Of a stretch of 64,000 nucleotides of DNA, positions 62,636 through 64,000 are shown piece after piece. Source of the stretch: an uncultured Thermoleophilia bacterium (lineage in GTDB: Bacteria > Actinomycetota > Thermoleophilia > UBA2241); the NCBI GenBank assembly GCA_903927755.1, contig CAIYOD010000013.1, positions 1-64,000 on the forward strand, in the 5' to 3' direction. Positions within the stretch are counted from its first letter, which is position 1. Every line of letters starts with the position of its first letter. The notes under the pieces were generated by a model, which was given only the letters and a program-made list of their open reading frames with translations, was not told the DNA's origin and did not search any database. A program made the translations under genes and the position numbers.

Positions 62636-62665
62636 GGCCCGGGCCTTCCCTACCAGGCCCGGGCC
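62636..62665. terminator. stem-loop between phoU and the SpoIID/LytB gene
   Basis: GGCCCGGGCCT pairs perfectly with AGGCCCGGGCC across an 8-nt loop. It lies between convergent genes. Confidence 0.8.
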
Positions 62666-62680
62666 GTCGCTCGTACGGAG

Positions 62681-64000
62681 CTACTTGACCTTGACGGTCG
62701 TGACTGGTGACTTCGCCTTGAAGCTGGAGAAGTAGTACTTGGTCGTCGCGATGGGGCTCACCGTCTCGCTGTAGGCCGAGTAGTGCGCCTTGTAGCCGCC
62801 GGGCAGGCTCTCCGACTTGCGGGTGGTGGTGACGCCGCGAGTCTGCCATTTGCCGCCGTAGTAGGAATGCAGGTACACCTTGCCGCCCTCGGCGAGGGCT
62901 GGGTAGATGCGCCCGCTCAGCGTGACACTCCCACCCGAAGCGATGCTGGCGCCGTCGCGAGCCGCGGGAGTGATCCCCATACTCGTGGAGATGACCCAAG
63001 CGCTGTTGAGTCCGAGCTTGACACGCAGGGAGCCGCCGTCGATGAACCTGGTGCCGCCGCTGCCGATGATCGCGGCCTTGACGATGCGCGGCGAGGTGCC
63101 GCGCTTGAGCGTGTACACCGCGCGCAGCGAGCCGGCCGCGCCGAGAGGGCCGCCGACTTGGGCGGGTGTGCGGCGCAGCGGACCCCAGTCGTGCAGCGTG
63201 CCGTAGTGGTCGTAGGGGTCGTCGACGCCCTTGAGGTATGGGTAGGTGCCACCCCACACGTACTTGACGTCCTCCGTCTCCCCGCCGGAGCAGGAGAAGT
63301 ACACGGCCACGATGGGCTTGCCTTTGTAGGTGGGGCACACGCCGGCAGTCTCCTTGACTGCCGTGCTCGTGCGGGTCTTCTCGATGCCGATGCCCATGTA
63401 CGCCTGATCGCGCACGTCGCAGTAGACGTCCCACGACTTGCCGGGCTGCTTGTTGCCGAGGGCGAAGGCGCGCGCGGCGCAGGCCTGCGCCTTGAGCGCG
63501 TCCATCGGCCAGGTGTAGGGCACCTCGTGCGGGACGACGCCCCGGAGGTAGCTCTCGAGCGGCACGTGGTTGATCATCATGAGCCCGCCGCCGCCGCTCA
63601 CCACGCGGATCGCGCCGCGGTAGGCGCCGTCGTCGCCGAGGTCGGTCGTGGTGATGAGCTTGAGCGCGCCGGAGGAGGGCGTGAAGGTCGGCGCGCCGGT
63701 GTACGTCTTGCGCAGGGACCCCGCAGCGACCTTGTAGCCGAGGCTGGAGGAGGTGACCGTGGCCGTGGTGCCGCCGGGGATCGTGGTGGCGGCGCCCGTG
63801 CCCTCCACGGTGTAGTCGCTGGCGCACGTGAGCCTGACGGCGCTGAGGCCACTGCGAAGGTTGACGCGGACCACCGAGTCGTCGACGGTCGTGAAGCCGA
63901 TGCCGGTGTAGTAGTGCTTGAGGATGGCCTTGTACTCCCAGCCGTGCTTGGCATAGCCGTAGGCGCCCCACTGCGACATGCCGACGCCATGACCCCAGCC
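62681..64000 (-). CDS. SpoIID/LytB domain protein (5' end beyond the window)
   Basis: The C-terminal 440 residues of a SpoIID/LytB-type protein. The frame continues past the window edge through GWGHGVGMSQWGAYGYAKHGWEYKAILKHYYTG, a hallmark near the end of the SpoIID core in the usual order, though here it precedes YLRGVVPHEVPYTWPMDALKAQACAARAFAL, which contains the conserved catalytic-region E and the AxARTxAL-like motif. SpoIID is a lytic transglycosylase acting on peptidoglycan; in non-sporulating actinobacteria the role is in cell-wall remodelling. The C-terminus (ASGGSVTLSGRIYPALAEGGKVYLHSYYGGKWQTRGVTTTRKS) is an Ig-like or beta-sandwich domain. The start and signal peptide are outside the window. 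Confidence 0.85.
   Translation of the reverse strand, partial: GWGHGVGMSQWGAYGYAKHGWEYKAILKHYYTGIGFTTVDDSVVRVNLRSGLSAVRLTCASDYTVEGTGAATTIPGGTTATVTSSSLGYKVAAGSLRKTYTGAPTFTPSSGALKLITTTDLGDDGAYRGAIRVVSGGGGLMMINHVPLESYLRGVVPHEVPYTWPMDALKAQACAARAFALGNKQPGKSWDVYCDVRDQAYMGIGIEKTRTSTAVKETAGVCPTYKGKPIVAVYFSCSGGETEDVKYVWGGTYPYLKGVDDPYDHYGTLHDWGPLRRTPAQVGGPLGAAGSLRAVYTLKRGTSPRIVKAAIIGSGGTRFIDGGSLRVKLGLNSAWVISTSMGITPAARDGASIASGGSVTLSGRIYPALAEGGKVYLHSYYGGKWQTRGVTTTRKSESLPGGYKAHYSAYSETVSPIATTKYYFSSFKAKSPVTTVKVK

Overview
The window is about 70% G+C and almost fully coding, with GTG and TTG starts, strong GGAGG ribosome binding sites and many ATGA/GTGA/TGATG stop-start overlaps. The gene set (SpoIID/LytB protein, tandem rubrerythrins, FeoAB, a selenocysteine formate dehydrogenase, an ECF transporter, PstSCAB with two PhoU proteins) points to a high-GC Actinomycetota, probably a deep-branching lineage such as Thermoleophilia or Coriobacteriia with some anaerobic metabolism. 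No rRNA, tRNA, CRISPR array, insertion sequence or phage gene was seen, so this reads as ordinary chromosome.

Layout. 1-8.1 kb: flavodoxin and DUF1059 protein, small membrane protein, MFS exporter, DrrA/DrrB-type ABC exporter, fused SRPBCC-epimerase, NAD(P)-binding reductase, a universal stress protein with a probable frameshift, and an SDR. 8.1-11.5 kb: MacB/FtsX-type ABC pair. 11.9-22.6 kb: a molybdenum-themed region with a ModE-type regulator, a THEP1-like NTPase, an ECF transporter locus and a formate dehydrogenase whose active-site residue is UGA-encoded. 22.7-31.7 kb: hydrolases, methyltransferase, agmatine deiminase and several membrane or secreted proteins. 31.9-36.2 kb: two rubrerythrins, SurA-like lipoprotein, redoxin, rhodanese and glutaredoxin. 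36.2-45.3 kb: multi-PAS histidine kinase, Zn/Cd P-type ATPase with its ArsR-family regulator, TRIC channel and feoA-feoB-zinc ribbon operon. 45.4-53.3 kb: VOC protein, sulfhydrylase-type PLP enzyme, membrane protein, Nramp transporter plus UspA, HAD phosphatase, FAD amine oxidase. 53.4-62.6 kb: the phosphate regulon (phoB-phoR, pstSCAB, two phoU genes). The window ends inside a SpoIID/LytB gene.

Most interesting locus, 13.1-19.7 kb. Two divergent operons encode two ECF ATPases, an EcfT protein, an S component fused to an extracellular alkaline-phosphatase-superfamily phosphodiesterase, and three secreted proteins with a sulfite-oxidase-like (Oxidored_molyb) fold. Their shared promoter region holds CGTTAT-N12-ATAACG, which has the half-sites and spacing of a ModE operator and overlaps a putative -10 element. 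With a ModE-type regulator next door and a molybdenum/selenium formate dehydrogenase downstream, I infer an ECF importer for molybdenum (or tungsten), possibly as a pterin-bound cofactor that the phosphodiesterase trims outside the cell. The substrate is unproven.

Other points. The formate dehydrogenase reads through UGA, followed at 11 nt by a SECIS hairpin like that of E. coli fdhF. Three copies of CTAAC-N6-CTAAC (11-bp direct repeats) precede phoB, pstS and the second phoU, and look like a lineage-specific PHO box. Palindromic operators precede the ArsR/P-type ATPase and feoAB operons. Two genes (universal stress protein, zinc ribbon) look frameshifted at short homopolymers.
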